Assembly (NCBI RefSeq): GCF_024385525.1
Contig: NZ_JANFLU010000008.1
Span: 144,775 to 208,774 of the forward strand
Length of the DNA: 64,000 nucleotides
Reading direction: 5' to 3'
Source of the DNA: Arthrobacter sp. zg-Y238
Lineage (GTDB): Bacteria > Actinomycetota > Actinomycetes > Actinomycetales > Micrococcaceae
Part shown: piece by piece, positions 23,443 through 31,148 of the stretch
How the letters are laid out: the number at the start of each line of letters is the position of its first letter
How positions within the stretch are numbered: position 1 is the first letter of the stretch
Made by a program: the position numbers and the translations under genes
Notes under the pieces: generated by a model
Told to the model about the DNA's origin: nothing
Seen by the model: the letters and a program-made list of their open reading frames with translations, nothing else
Database searches by the model: none

Positions 23443-25668
23443 ATGGCCGCCGACGACACCACTGAGGCCGTGCAGCTTTCCCTGCTGCACGGCTTCACGC
23501 CGTCGGCAAAACCCGTGGGCAAGGCGCAGCCGGCTTCCGCCCTGCCGATTGCCCGCGTCCTGCTGGATTCCCCGCTGCCGCACCTGGACCGTCCCTTTGA
23601 CTATCTGGTCCCGGCTGACCTCGACACCGACGCTGTGCCGGGCGCCCGGGTCAAAGTCCGGTTCGGCGGCCAGGAACTCCCGGGATTCATCACCGAACGG
23701 GTGGCCGAAGCGGACACCACTGCCCGGTTGATGCCGCTGGGGAAGGTAATCTCCCCGCAGCCCGTGCTTTCCCCGCAGATCCTGCGCCTGGCCGAGGCCG
23801 TCGCCGCACGCTACGCCGGAACGGTCCACGATGTGCTGCGCGTAGCCATTCCGCCGCGTGCGGCGCGGGTGGAGAAGGAATTTACTCCCGAGGCCCGGGC
23901 GGAATCCGCTGACGCCGGCTCTGGTGCCGACGGCGAGTCCGGTACGGGCGACGACTCCGGTACGGGCGGCGGCTCGTCGGCGGTGCCGGCCGTCGCCGTG
24001 CCCGGACCGGCCGACGCCGTGCCTGGACCGGAAGGGGCCGGAGCCAACCCGCTGGCACGCTATCCGCACGGACCGCGGTTCCTGACCCATCTGGCCGCGG
24101 GCCACCGCCCCCGCGCTGTGCTCTCCTCGCTGGGCGGCTACGGCCCGCAGGATTGGCCTGCCGAAATTGCCGAGGCTGTCCGGTCCACGCTGCTCTCCGG
24201 GCGGGGCGCCGTCGTCGTCGTTCCCGACAACAAGGACCTCTCCCGGGTGCAGTCCGCGCTTACTGCCCGGATCGGGGCAGATGCCTTTGTCCGGTTGACG
24301 GCCGAAGACGGACCCACGCCGCGCTACCGCAGTTTCCTCCAGCTGCTGCACGGTGATGTCCGCGTGGCCATCGGTACCCGTTCGGCCGCCTATGCGCCGG
24401 TGCGGGATCTCGGCCTGGCCGTTATCTGGGATGACGCAGACGACCTGCACGCCGAACAGCGGGCGCCCTACCAGCACACCCGCGACGTACTCCTGCTGCG
24501 TGCCGAGCTGGAAGGCGCAGCCCTGCTCCTGGCATCCCATTCGCGCAGCACTGAGGCACAACGGCTGGTCGCCAGCGGCTGGGCGGCCGGTATAGCCGCC
24601 GAACGCTCCACCGTCCGGGCGCATGCCCCGCGGGTGGTCAGCACTACCGATTCCTTCACGATGGAACGCGATCCCTTGGCTGCCCGGGCCCGGATACCGC
24701 ACGCAGCGTGGAAGGCGGCGCAGGACGGACTGACGCGCGGACCGGTGCTGGTCCAGGTGGCCCGGACCGGTTTCTCGCCGGCGTTGTCCTGCCAGGAATG
24801 CCGGGAACCCGCCCGCTGCCGGAACTGCTCCGGTCCGTTGGGCCTGGCCAGCAGGAACGGTATTCCGGCATGCCGCTGGTGCGGGCGGCCGGAACCCATG
24901 TGGCATTGCGGCAACTGCGGCGGAACCCAGCTGCGGGGCTCCACCGCCGGTGCCGGGCGCACCGCCGAGGAACTGGGCCGTGCGTTCCCCTCCACCACTG
25001 TGATTTCGTCCGCCGGCGACCACATCCGGACCGAGATTCCGGACACCCCGGCCCTGGTCGTCGCCACCCCCGGAGCCGAACCCGTAGCTCCGGGCGGCTA
25101 CGCCGCAGCCATCCTGCTGGACGGCAATGCGATGCTGTCCCGGGAATCGCTGCGGGCGGGGGAGGACACCCTGCGCCGCTGGTTTACGGCGGCAGCGCTG
25201 GTCCGCCCGGCAACGGAAAAAGGCCTCGTGGTTGTCACAGCCGATGATTCGGCAACGGTCGGCCATCTGCTCCGTTGGGACCCGGCTTCGGCGGCGGAAC
25301 GCGAACTGGAGCTGCGGCGTGAACTGGGTTTGCCTCCGGCCGTACGGTATGCCGAACTGAGCGGGTCGAGGGAAGGGCTTGACGCGTTTATCACTCGGCT
25401 CGAGCTGCCTGAGGGTGTCCGGGCCGTGGGGCCGGCGCCTCTGGCACCCGCAGTGGTTCCGCCGTCCGGCAACTCCCAGCAACGGGACAGCAGGTCTCCG
25501 GAAGGCCAGCTGGGCGGGGCCGGTGGACGCTACCGGACACTCCTGTTTTTCCCGTACACGGCCGCACCTGCGATTACGGCGGCCCTGCGTTCTACCAAGG
25601 CTGCTGCCTCTGCCCGCCGGACGGGCGATCCCGTCTACATTCGAGTGGACGGAACTGACGTCCTTTAA
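23443..25668 (+). CDS. priA: primosomal protein N' (PriA) lacking helicase motifs
   Basis: Replication-restart protein. The N-terminal DNA-binding domain is clear (IARVLLDSPLPHLDRPFDYLVP ... PGARVKVRFGGQELPGFI). The zinc-binding cysteines are present as CQECREPARCRNCSG and CRWCG...CGNCGG. However, no Walker A (GxGKT/S) or DEAH box is seen where PriA normally has them; the corresponding region reads SRVQSALTARIGADAF and VIWDDADDLHAEQ. This degeneration is known for actinobacterial PriA, so it may act as a loader or scaffold and not a helicase. A long Gly/Ser/Pro insert sits at residues ~155-205. 741 residues; ATG 6 nt after metK. Confidence 0.93.
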   Translation: MAADDTTEAVQLSLLHGFTPSAKPVGKAQPASALPIARVLLDSPLPHLDRPFDYLVPADLDTDAVPGARVKVRFGGQELPGFITERVAEADTTARLMPLGKVISPQPVLSPQILRLAEAVAARYAGTVHDVLRVAIPPRAARVEKEFTPEARAESADAGSGADGESGTGDDSGTGGGSSAVPAVAVPGPADAVPGPEGAGANPLARYPHGPRFLTHLAAGHRPRAVLSSLGGYGPQDWPAEIAEAVRSTLLSGRGAVVVVPDNKDLSRVQSALTARIGADAFVRLTAEDGPTPRYRSFLQLLHGDVRVAIGTRSAAYAPVRDLGLAVIWDDADDLHAEQRAPYQHTRDVLLLRAELEGAALLLASHSRSTEAQRLVASGWAAGIAAERSTVRAHAPRVVSTTDSFTMERDPLAARARIPHAAWKAAQDGLTRGPVLVQVARTGFSPALSCQECREPARCRNCSGPLGLASRNGIPACRWCGRPEPMWHCGNCGGTQLRGSTAGAGRTAEELGRAFPSTTVISSAGDHIRTEIPDTPALVVATPGAEPVAPGGYAAAILLDGNAMLSRESLRAGEDTLRRWFTAAALVRPATEKGLVVVTADDSATVGHLLRWDPASAAERELELRRELGLPPAVRYAELSGSREGLDAFITRLELPEGVRAVGPAPLAPAVVPPSGNSQQRDSRSPEGQLGGAGGRYRTLLFFPYTAAPAITAALRSTKAAASARRTGDPVYIRVDGTDVL

Positions 25669-25696
25669 CGTCCTTTAGATCCAGGCGTCCGGCGGC

Positions 25697-25797
25697 GGGT
25701 TCCTGCGGCAGTTCTTGCTTACAGCTGGCGAGTTCCTGAAGCAATTCTTACTTACGGCAGCTCGAGTTCCTGGGGCAGTTCCTACTTACAGCAGCTC
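25697..25797. repeat. three imperfect 33-34 bp tandem units downstream of priA
   Basis: Units at 25697-25729, 25730-25763 and 25764-25797 share the pattern gRGTTCCTG..GCAGTTCTTRCTTAC..CAGC with several substitutions each. Read on the - strand, the last unit holds the final codons and stop of the small gene at 25786-25935, so the array looks like repeated duplications of that gene's 3' end and tail. No hairpin or coding pattern spans all three. Confidence 0.8.
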
Positions 25798-25935
25798 GAA
25801 CAGGACCGCGCTGGCGCCGAGGAGGGAAAGCAAAGCCAGCTGGGCGGCGCCGCCCAACCGGGACAAACGGCCAAACAGTCCACGGGGTACTCCGTGGATC
25901 ATCCAGTACCGATGATTGACAGTTGGCAGCCTCAC
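25786..25935 (-). CDS. small hydrophobic protein, 49 residues, unrecognised
   Basis: A 49-codon gene on the - strand starting at GTG 25935, preceded at good distance by AAAGGGGA, an excellent ribosome-binding site. The product has a basic N-terminal half (MRLPTVNHRYWMIHGVPRG, then LFGRLSRLGG) and ends in one hydrophobic helix (AAQLALLSLLGASAVLFELL). Codon third positions are mostly G or C. I do not recognise the family. The pattern suggests a small single-pass membrane protein with a cytoplasmic basic arm. The frame is closed by TAG directly upstream (25966-25968). Its 3' end overlaps the tandem repeat. Confidence 0.55.
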   Translation of the reverse strand: MRLPTVNHRYWMIHGVPRGLFGRLSRLGGAAQLALLSLLGASAVLFELL

Positions 25936-26113
25936 TGCTGCGTCCCCTTTCCCGGTCGCCGGAATCTAGTGGCTGCAGCTGTGGCTGCCACCTTCTTGCC
26001 CCGGCCCGATCCGTTTCATGGCGTACATTTCCCAGTATCCCGCCCCGTGGAAAGCGGAATTGACCGGAATCGGGGTGAAGTTTGCCACTGGGTGTGCACC
26101 GGTGGCGGGTACA
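25936..26113. other. intergenic stretch, no certain gene
   Basis: On the - strand there is a 40-codon open stretch (25966-26088, GTG start, ending GGSHSCSH-stop) in the same frame as the downstream 49-residue gene, with fair GC3 but no ribosome-binding site. It may be a remnant or chance. No other signal is seen. Confidence 0.4.
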
Positions 26114-26145
26114 ACGAAGGGCTCCGGATCTCCGGAGCCCTTCGT
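26114..26145. terminator. hairpin terminator downstream of hsp20
   Basis: A perfect 15-bp inverted repeat with a 2-nt centre (ACGAAGGGCTCCGGA, 26114-26128; complement 26131-26145). It lies 21 nt beyond the hsp20 stop on the - strand. The following bases (TTGTACCC on -) are only weakly T-rich, so termination strength is uncertain. Confidence 0.7.
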
Positions 26146-26166
26146 CGCAGAAAATGTGGTCAGGGA

Positions 26167-26640
26167 TTAGGCCCCAACGGTTTCACGGCTGGTACCTTCG
26201 ACTGCGCTGCTTTCGACTGTTTCGCCGTTGATGGCGGAAGATTCCGTTGAGGTTTGGACGGCGATCTTGCGGGGCTTGGCCCGCTCAACCACGGGGATGA
26301 TGACACTGAGGACGCCGTTCTCGTACTGGGCGGAAATCTGTTCAGTGTCGATCCCCTGGCCAAGGTTGAGCTGGCGCAGGAAGTTACCGGCTTCCCGTTC
26401 ACGCGTGAGCCACTTGACCCCGTCCGCGTTCTGCAGTGTGCGCTGGGCCCGGATTGTCAGCAGCTGGCCGTCGACGTCAATGTCGATGGATCCGGGATCG
26501 ATCCCGGGGAGATCTGCTGCGAGGATGTACTGGTCGCCTTGCCGGTAGAGGTCCATGGGCATGCCGCGCAGGGTTCCTTCGCCACGCAGTGCCTGAGCCA
26601 TGCGGTCCAGTTCCTGGAACGGATCAAACTTCATAGCCAT
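26167..26640 (-). CDS. hsp20: Hsp20/alpha-crystallin family small heat-shock protein
   Basis: ATP-independent holdase that keeps unfolding proteins soluble. 157 residues. The alpha-crystallin domain runs from about residue 28 (GMPMDLYRQGDQYILAADLPGI) to 125. It contains the conserved LTIRAQRT, GNFLRQLNLGQGID and the signature YENGVLSVIIPVVE. The C-terminal tail is Ser/Thr/Glu-rich. ATG at 26640 (an in-frame ATG 6 nt later is possible), with AAGGAG upstream. The promoter region carries both a HAIR and a CIRCE operator, so induction by heat through HspR and HrcA is likely. Confidence 0.95.
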   Translation of the reverse strand: MAMKFDPFQELDRMAQALRGEGTLRGMPMDLYRQGDQYILAADLPGIDPGSIDIDVDGQLLTIRAQRTLQNADGVKWLTREREAGNFLRQLNLGQGIDTEQISAQYENGVLSVIIPVVERAKPRKIAVQTSTESSAINGETVESSAVEGTSRETVGA

Positions 26641-26700
26641 GGTGGTACCAACTCCTTCTACGTGATCGCTTTTTCAGCGGTGCCGAGATTCAGTTCCAAA

Positions 26701-26721
26701 GTTGAGTCAGCAACACTCAAC
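26701..26721. promoter_or_regulatory. HAIR-like operator (HspR) upstream of hsp20
   Basis: GTTGAGT-N7-ACTCAAC (26701-26707, 26715-26721) is a perfect 7-bp inverted repeat. It matches the HspR HAIR consensus CTTGAGT-N7-ACTCAAG except for the symmetrical outermost base pair. Located 61-81 bp upstream of the hsp20 start. Confidence 0.75.
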
Positions 26722-26735
26722 TTGCGAAAATGAGA

Positions 26736-26762
26736 TTAGCACTCTCGTGGGGCGAGTGCCAA
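26736..26762. promoter_or_regulatory. CIRCE operator (HrcA) upstream of hsp20
   Basis: TTAGCACTC-N9-GAGTGCCAA (26736-26744, 26754-26762) differs from the CIRCE consensus TTAGCACTC-N9-GAGTGCTAA at one base. It lies 14 bp from the HAIR-like site. Confidence 0.9.
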
Positions 26763-26791
26763 CTACTTTTTCTGGTGATGAATTTGTGGCC

Positions 26792-27529
26792 TTAGCGGCT
26801 GCCGGAGCGATCCGTCCGAACTGCCGCCAGGCGTGCCAGTTCCTGAACCTCGCCCGGGGAACCGCGCCAGGGAGCCCCGTGTCCGGGGAGCACCCATGTG
26901 GCGTCGAGGCCGGCCAGTCGGTTCAGGGAATTGAGGGCTAATGCAGGGTCATCGGTGAACGGTGCGGGCCGGATGCCGGTCTGCCCTGTCAGTACGTCGC
27001 GCGTGGTGAGGGCATCCCCGACAAAGACCGCATCCGCAACCGGAACGTACACGGCGACGCTCCCCGGAGAGTGTCCCGGCAGGGCGATGACGCGCGGTGA
27101 ACCCGGAAGCGGGAGGACATCTCCGTCGGCCACTTCGGATACCTGGGTGAGGTACGTTGGGCGCCAGCCCCGCTTGCGCAGCGCGTAGGCGAAGAACCGA
27201 ACCACGGGGCCCGGCCGCATGGGGCCCATTGCAGGCTTTGGCTTCTTGCCGCCGCGAGCACGGTCTGCGTCTTCGGAATGGACGAAGACGGGCACGTTCT
27301 GGCTTCGGCGCAGTCTTTCTGCAAAGCCGATGTGGTCGCTGTCGCCGTGGGTCAGGACCACCCCGCGTATGTCATCCAGGCTTCGACCCATGGATTTAAG
27401 CTCGGCGAGCAGATCGTTCCAGTGCCCGGGGAGTCCCGTGTCGATCACGGTAATCCCGTCGTCGGTGTCGACCAAATAAGCAGCCACGATGTCGTTTCCG
27501 ATGCGGTGCAGATGCGGTCCAAGCTTCAC
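26792..27529 (-). CDS. MBL-fold metallo-hydrolase
   Basis: Metallo-beta-lactamase-fold hydrolase of 245 residues, cytoplasmic, substrate unknown. The metal-binding motif is LTHGDSDHIG (near residue 68), with Asp in place of the middle His of HxHxDH, a variant found in several subfamilies. Further ligands are in ALPGHSPGSV, VFVGDALTT and a C-terminal VLPGHGAPW. The start is set at GTG 27529 because AAGGAGG lies 4 nt before it; an in-frame ATG at 27550 would put that ribosome-binding site inside the gene. Alone between hsp20 and the HNH gene on the same strand. Confidence 0.85.
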   Translation of the reverse strand: MKLGPHLHRIGNDIVAAYLVDTDDGITVIDTGLPGHWNDLLAELKSMGRSLDDIRGVVLTHGDSDHIGFAERLRRSQNVPVFVHSEDADRARGGKKPKPAMGPMRPGPVVRFFAYALRKRGWRPTYLTQVSEVADGDVLPLPGSPRVIALPGHSPGSVAVYVPVADAVFVGDALTTRDVLTGQTGIRPAPFTDDPALALNSLNRLAGLDATWVLPGHGAPWRGSPGEVQELARLAAVRTDRSGSR

Positions 27530-27661
27530 GGGTCCTCCTTCTGATGACAATTAGCCGATCCGTGAGGGCTGAGTTGGCAACTGGCTTCTGGCCCTCGCTA
27601 GCTGGTTGGCCGCCACTATAGCCACGTGCTTCCATCTGCGGCAGCCCTCCGGGGTTCGCCT

Positions 27662-29326
27662 TTAGGCGGCCCAGACAAAATCAGCTATGCATGCTTCAAC
27701 GGGGGAGTCCGGTGAACGCGCCGGGGGACGGGCCAGGGGAGGCGTCGGGTTCTCTTGCAGGTGAGCCGGGTGGTCTTGCGGACGTGCCAGCCGCGGTAGT
27801 GTTCCGGGCGGCTCCGCCCCTGGTAAAGCAGTCCCGGCCAACGCAGTCCCGGGCAATGTCGTCCCGGGCAGGGGCGGAGCGGTGGAACGATACGTGTGGC
27901 CGGTCGGCGTCGTCGTGTCCACCGTGTGTCCTTCGGTCGCTGTGTTTACCGGGCGTCCGGGTCCCGCGTTGATGCCGGTGTCTGCTTCGGCCTCCGGCCT
28001 GCTCCTTCGGACTGGTTCTGCACGCCACCCGGGCGCTTCCTTTGCATGGTTACATGCCTCGCATAGTCCCTGCCCGTTGGAGGCACTGGTGGGTCCGCCG
28101 CGGTTGTGAGGGCGGATATGGTCCAGATGGCGGATTGGTGCTCCGCACCAGGGCATTCGGCAGGCAGTGTCCCGGGCCGCGATGAACCGTGCCAGGGACT
28201 TGGGAAACAGCCGTGCGCGGGAATCCATCGCCACCAGCTCTCCGGTGTCCGGAGCCGTGTACAGCCTCCGGACCCAGTGTTCCGCGTGCTTGTCGGAGCC
28301 GCCCATGGCTTGGTCCTTAGTCCGGCCCCGGCTGCTCTGGTGCCGTCTGCTCGGGCCCCGCCGGCTCCGACGCCGAACCAGATCCCTAGCCCACTGCGCC
28401 GGCACCGGACCGTACCCGGGTACCAGCGCCGGTTCCGAATCGCCTGCCAGTAAGGTCCGGTCGGTCATTACCAGCTGGATCTCCACCTTCGTCGAGCCCG
28501 CATCTCCCAGCCCGGTGATCCGTTCCACCAGGGTGTCCGCCATGATCTGGCCCCGCCCCCTTGAGTCGCCGGCGGCGCGCAGCCGGTCAGCCTCGTGAGA
28601 TAGCGCCGTGTAGACGCCCACTCCCTGCGCCACGGGCAGTAATCCGGTGAGATACGTCATGGTGTCCGGCGCCGGACGGCAGGAGACAAACCGTTCAGAG
28701 GCTGCTTTCGCGGCGCGGTTCACTGCCGCCCGCGGGTCCAATCGGTATGCGGCAGCCTTGGCGCGGGCGATGATCTGCCGGTCACCCAGGGACTCCAGCA
28801 GGCCGGCATCACCTGCCACTTCTTCATCCACTTGCCGCCGGTCTTCGAGGGAGAGGCAAGCTGTCTCGCGCACCAGGAGTGTGGCCCGCCATTCGCTGAT
28901 CTTTCCGAAGGACAGAGCCTGCATTGTGTACGGCATCTCCGAGGTCAGGGCTTTTGCCAAGCCGAGCAGCCGTCCGCCCTTGTTGGCGGATTCCCGCCGG
29001 GCCAGTGCGATCTGTGAAGCTACCCCTCGCCCCAACTCTTCCTTCCGCAGGCCGGCGTGTTTCTGCTTGCTCCGCTGTGAGGCGTCGAATGCCGCTGCGA
29101 TCCGTGCCTGCGCTGCGGCAGCGGCACCCTTCAGTTCCTCAAGCGCCCGCAGTTGGTCGATCAGTTCCGAATCCGATGCGATTTCCGAAATTGAGCCCTC
29201 CTGCGTCGGAAGGGGGTTAGGTTCGAACTCAGCTGCCAAGTACTCCACCCAGGCGTCAAACACTGCGGATTGGGCCTCCAGCGGGCCCTTCCGATGATGA
29301 TCAACCGATGGCAGATATTCGAACAT
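27662..29326 (-). CDS. DUF222 / HNH endonuclease family protein (13E12-like)
   Basis: 554 residues from ATG 29326 (MFEYLPSVDHHRKG). The N-terminal two thirds is the DUF222 domain (KAALTSEMPYTMQALSFGKISEWRA region, residues ~145-330). The HNH nuclease motif is near residue 405: RDTACRMPWCGAPIRHLDHI ... GPTSASNGQGLCEACNHAK, with paired CxxC cysteines and the HLDHI/N/H triad. The C-terminus is Pro/Thr-rich with degenerate PGTxLPGTAL repeats. These proteins are multicopy in actinobacteria and several are SOS-regulated. A perfect LexA box overlaps this start codon and a -10-like TAGACT ends 7 nt before it, so the mRNA is probably leaderless. The 5' CTAGACT context and absence of a ribosome-binding site support this. 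Confidence 0.88.
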   Translation of the reverse strand: MFEYLPSVDHHRKGPLEAQSAVFDAWVEYLAAEFEPNPLPTQEGSISEIASDSELIDQLRALEELKGAAAAAQARIAAAFDASQRSKQKHAGLRKEELGRGVASQIALARRESANKGGRLLGLAKALTSEMPYTMQALSFGKISEWRATLLVRETACLSLEDRRQVDEEVAGDAGLLESLGDRQIIARAKAAAYRLDPRAAVNRAAKAASERFVSCRPAPDTMTYLTGLLPVAQGVGVYTALSHEADRLRAAGDSRGRGQIMADTLVERITGLGDAGSTKVEIQLVMTDRTLLAGDSEPALVPGYGPVPAQWARDLVRRRSRRGPSRRHQSSRGRTKDQAMGGSDKHAEHWVRRLYTAPDTGELVAMDSRARLFPKSLARFIAARDTACRMPWCGAPIRHLDHIRPHNRGGPTSASNGQGLCEACNHAKEAPGWRAEPVRRSRPEAEADTGINAGPGRPVNTATEGHTVDTTTPTGHTYRSTAPPLPGTTLPGTALAGTALPGAEPPGTLPRLARPQDHPAHLQENPTPPLARPPARSPDSPVEACIADFVWAA

Positions 29327-29334
29327 GTGTTCGA
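29319..29334. promoter_or_regulatory. LexA/SOS box overlapping the HNH gene start
   Basis: TCGAACATGTGTTCGA matches the actinobacterial SOS box TCGAAC-N4-GTTCGA exactly. It covers the ATG of the HNH gene (29324-29326) and touches the -10-like hexamer TAGACT (complement of 29334-29339), an ideal position for repression. Confidence 0.85.
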
Positions 29335-29339
29335 GTCTA

Positions 29340-29636
29340 GTGTTCGGTTTGACTGCATAAAAGGCCAAAACTACGCGACTCAATACCTGTTTTTTGACGG
29401 GCACTGTGCGCTGTGGGAGCGGCGTCGGTCACAGACCCAGATGGTCCTCCGGAGCCGGTTGCACCGCGCTTCGAAACCCATTAGGTACCAGCACTATCAG
29501 TCGACGCCTGGCTGGTCGCAGCCTTCGTCATTGGAAGTGTCATCAGTCTTTACGGTGTTGTCCGACCCGAAAGCGCCGCTGCCGCTCCGTTCCCCGGTCG
29601 GCCGAAGCCCGCGCTGTTTCCATCAAAGCCTGGGCC
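29340..29636. other. intergenic region, no gene supported
   Basis: Holds the -35 side of the HNH promoter at its left edge. A + strand open frame around 29480-29690 contains a hydrophobic stretch (AWLVAAFVIGSVISLYGVV) but lacks a start codon and runs into the phosphotransferase pseudogene, so it is not called. Nothing else is seen. Confidence 0.5.
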
Positions 29637-30608
29637 TCACCCGGCCAGCCCGCGCCGGGCGGCCAGCCAGGCGTAGATCAGCCGTGCCGTATGCCTGCCG
29701 TGGCTGCGCAGGTGCGGACTTGATGCCACCTCGGGCTTGCAGCCCGAGTCGATCATGCAGTTGAGCAGCGACGCCAGCCACGCGTCAATATGGTCAGCCG
29801 GGACGTCCCGGGTAAGCGCCGACCGCCGGAGTTCGGCGTCGACGTCGAGCCCGTCACCACGCACGTAAGGAAGTACCCCGACCCAGTCCAGCCAGGGAGC
29901 GCCGGTCCCGAGGAAATTCCAATCGCAGAACAGTGCCCGCCCGGAGCTGACCAGGATATTGTCCGGGCGCAGGTCTCCGTGAAGGACTGCATCACCTGCC
30001 AGGGCCTCGGGACACAGTTCCAGCAGTCCGGAAAACGTCCGGGCCTATTCGGCACTCAGCGTCGGCAGGAACCACGGCGCCGGACCGCCCTCGGCTACCG
30101 GCTCGAAAGTGGAGGGTATCCGGGCCACGTCTTCTGTAACGGGACGGCCGGCAGCATCCTGCGGGAAGTTCGCCAAGAGGCCGGCGGCGGTGTTGCAGGA
30201 GTCCTCGACGGCGAGCAGGTCGCCGCTGGTCCACGGCTGGCCTGGCATGCGTCCGTCCACCGCCTCATAAACGAGCAGCTGCCAGTCGGTGCCCTCCGCC
30301 GCCAGGCATTCGGCGGCAAGCAGCGCCGGCATGGGCATGCCCGCAGGCATCAAGGGCACCACCTGCGATTCGCGCACGCATGACGGGTAAGTGACAGTGT
30401 CCGACGCCGGTGCCGCCTTCACGAAGACGCGCACCCCGGCGTCGTTCCCGAGAACCGCGGCGAAACCGGGCGTGAAGCCGCCGCCCGCCGGCTGCACCGA
30501 TGTGATGCTGCCGCCCAGATATGTACGGAGCCGCAACTGCAGGACTGCCGGCAACCCGGCCCAGGGACGCCTGGCGGCCGTGCGGCGGTAATCGGGGATG
30601 CTCTGCAT
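29637..30608 (-). pseudogene. aminoglycoside phosphotransferase-family gene with an internal TAG stop
   Basis: One reading frame from ATG 30608 (MQSIPDYRRTAARRPW) to 29637 reads as a 323-residue kinase-like protein, but TAG at 30047-30045 interrupts it after ...PTLSAE. The frame continues with ARTFSGLLELCPEALAGD, then the catalytic loop VLHGDLRPDNILV and metal-binding FCDWNFLG, both intact, so the lesion precedes the active site. The N-lobe has RVFVKAAP (ATP-binding Lys). No frameshift is needed. Either a recent nonsense mutation, a sequencing error, or readthrough. The protein upstream of the stop would be inactive. The substrate of this APH/choline-kinase-like family member is unknown. Confidence 0.8.
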
Positions 30609-30682
30609 TCGGAACAGCCTAGGGCAGCACTTGTGCCCAAGCAGGCAAGGGCGCATCCAGCGAGCCGCCACAAACGGGTTGT

Positions 30683-30699
30683 GCACAATTGAATTGTGC
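30683..30699. promoter_or_regulatory. palindromic operator of the OhrR-like regulator
   Basis: GCACAATTGAATTGTGC is a perfect 17-bp palindrome around a central G, 14 bp before the regulator's ATG. It overlaps a second palindrome TTGTGCACAA (30679-30688). The AATTG core resembles OhrR/MarR sites, so autoregulation is likely. Confidence 0.75.
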
Positions 30700-30713
30700 C
30701 CTACGGTGGGCTC

Positions 30714-31148
30714 ATGAACGAATCCCTACAGCGGCAGGTGTGCTTCTCGCTGTACTCCGCCTCCCGGGCGGCTACGGCCCTCTATCGTCCGATGCTCGAA
30801 GAGATGGGGCTGACCTACCCGCAGTACCTGGTGATGTCGCTGCTCTGGGAGAAAGACGCCCAAAGCGTCCGGGACCTGGGCGAGGCACTGGACCTGGACT
30901 CCGGCACGCTTTCCCCGCTGCTCAAGCGGCTGGAGGCAGCGGACCTGGTGCAGCGGCGTCGTGCCGTCGAGGACGAGAGGCGCGTCCGTATCAACCTCAC
31001 GGATGCCGGACGCGCACTTCAAAATGACGCCAGGAACCTGCCGGACCGGCTCGCAGCCTCCGCCGGACTGGCACCGCAGGACCTGCAGAGCCTGCAGGAC
31101 ACACTCGCCAAGGTTACTGCCGCACTGCGGCAGGCCGCGGCGAAGTGA
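30714..31148 (+). CDS. MarR/OhrR family transcriptional regulator
   Basis: A winged-helix dimeric regulator of 144 residues. The N-terminal LQRQVCFSLYSASRAATALYRP has the single Cys of OhrR proteins in the right place (VCFSLYSASR), the residue oxidised by organic peroxides. The following GLTYPQYLVMSLLWEKD, the recognition helix region LDSGTLSPLLKRLEAADLVQRRR and DERRVRINLTDAG are typical. ATG 30714 is preferred over GTG 30696, which lies inside the operator palindrome. No ohr peroxidase gene is adjacent; the downstream co-directional gene is an NADPH-dependent reductase, which may be its target. Confidence 0.87.
   Translation: MNESLQRQVCFSLYSASRAATALYRPMLEEMGLTYPQYLVMSLLWEKDAQSVRDLGEALDLDSGTLSPLLKRLEAADLVQRRRAVEDERRVRINLTDAGRALQNDARNLPDRLAASAGLAPQDLQSLQDTLAKVTAALRQAAAK

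Noticed and set aside
22558..25482. Long - strand open frame opposite metK and priA
   Set aside because: Same antisense effect; no domain, no ribosome-binding site.
25966..26088. 40-codon - strand frame upstream of the small gene
   Set aside because: Lacks a ribosome-binding site and recognisable features; kept only as a remark because it is in frame with the 49-residue gene across one TAG.
29480..29690. Hydrophobic + strand frame (AWLVAAFVIGSVISLYGVV)
   Set aside because: No ATG, GTG or TTG start and no ribosome-binding site, and its 3' half lies over the phosphotransferase frame. Probably chance or a fragment.
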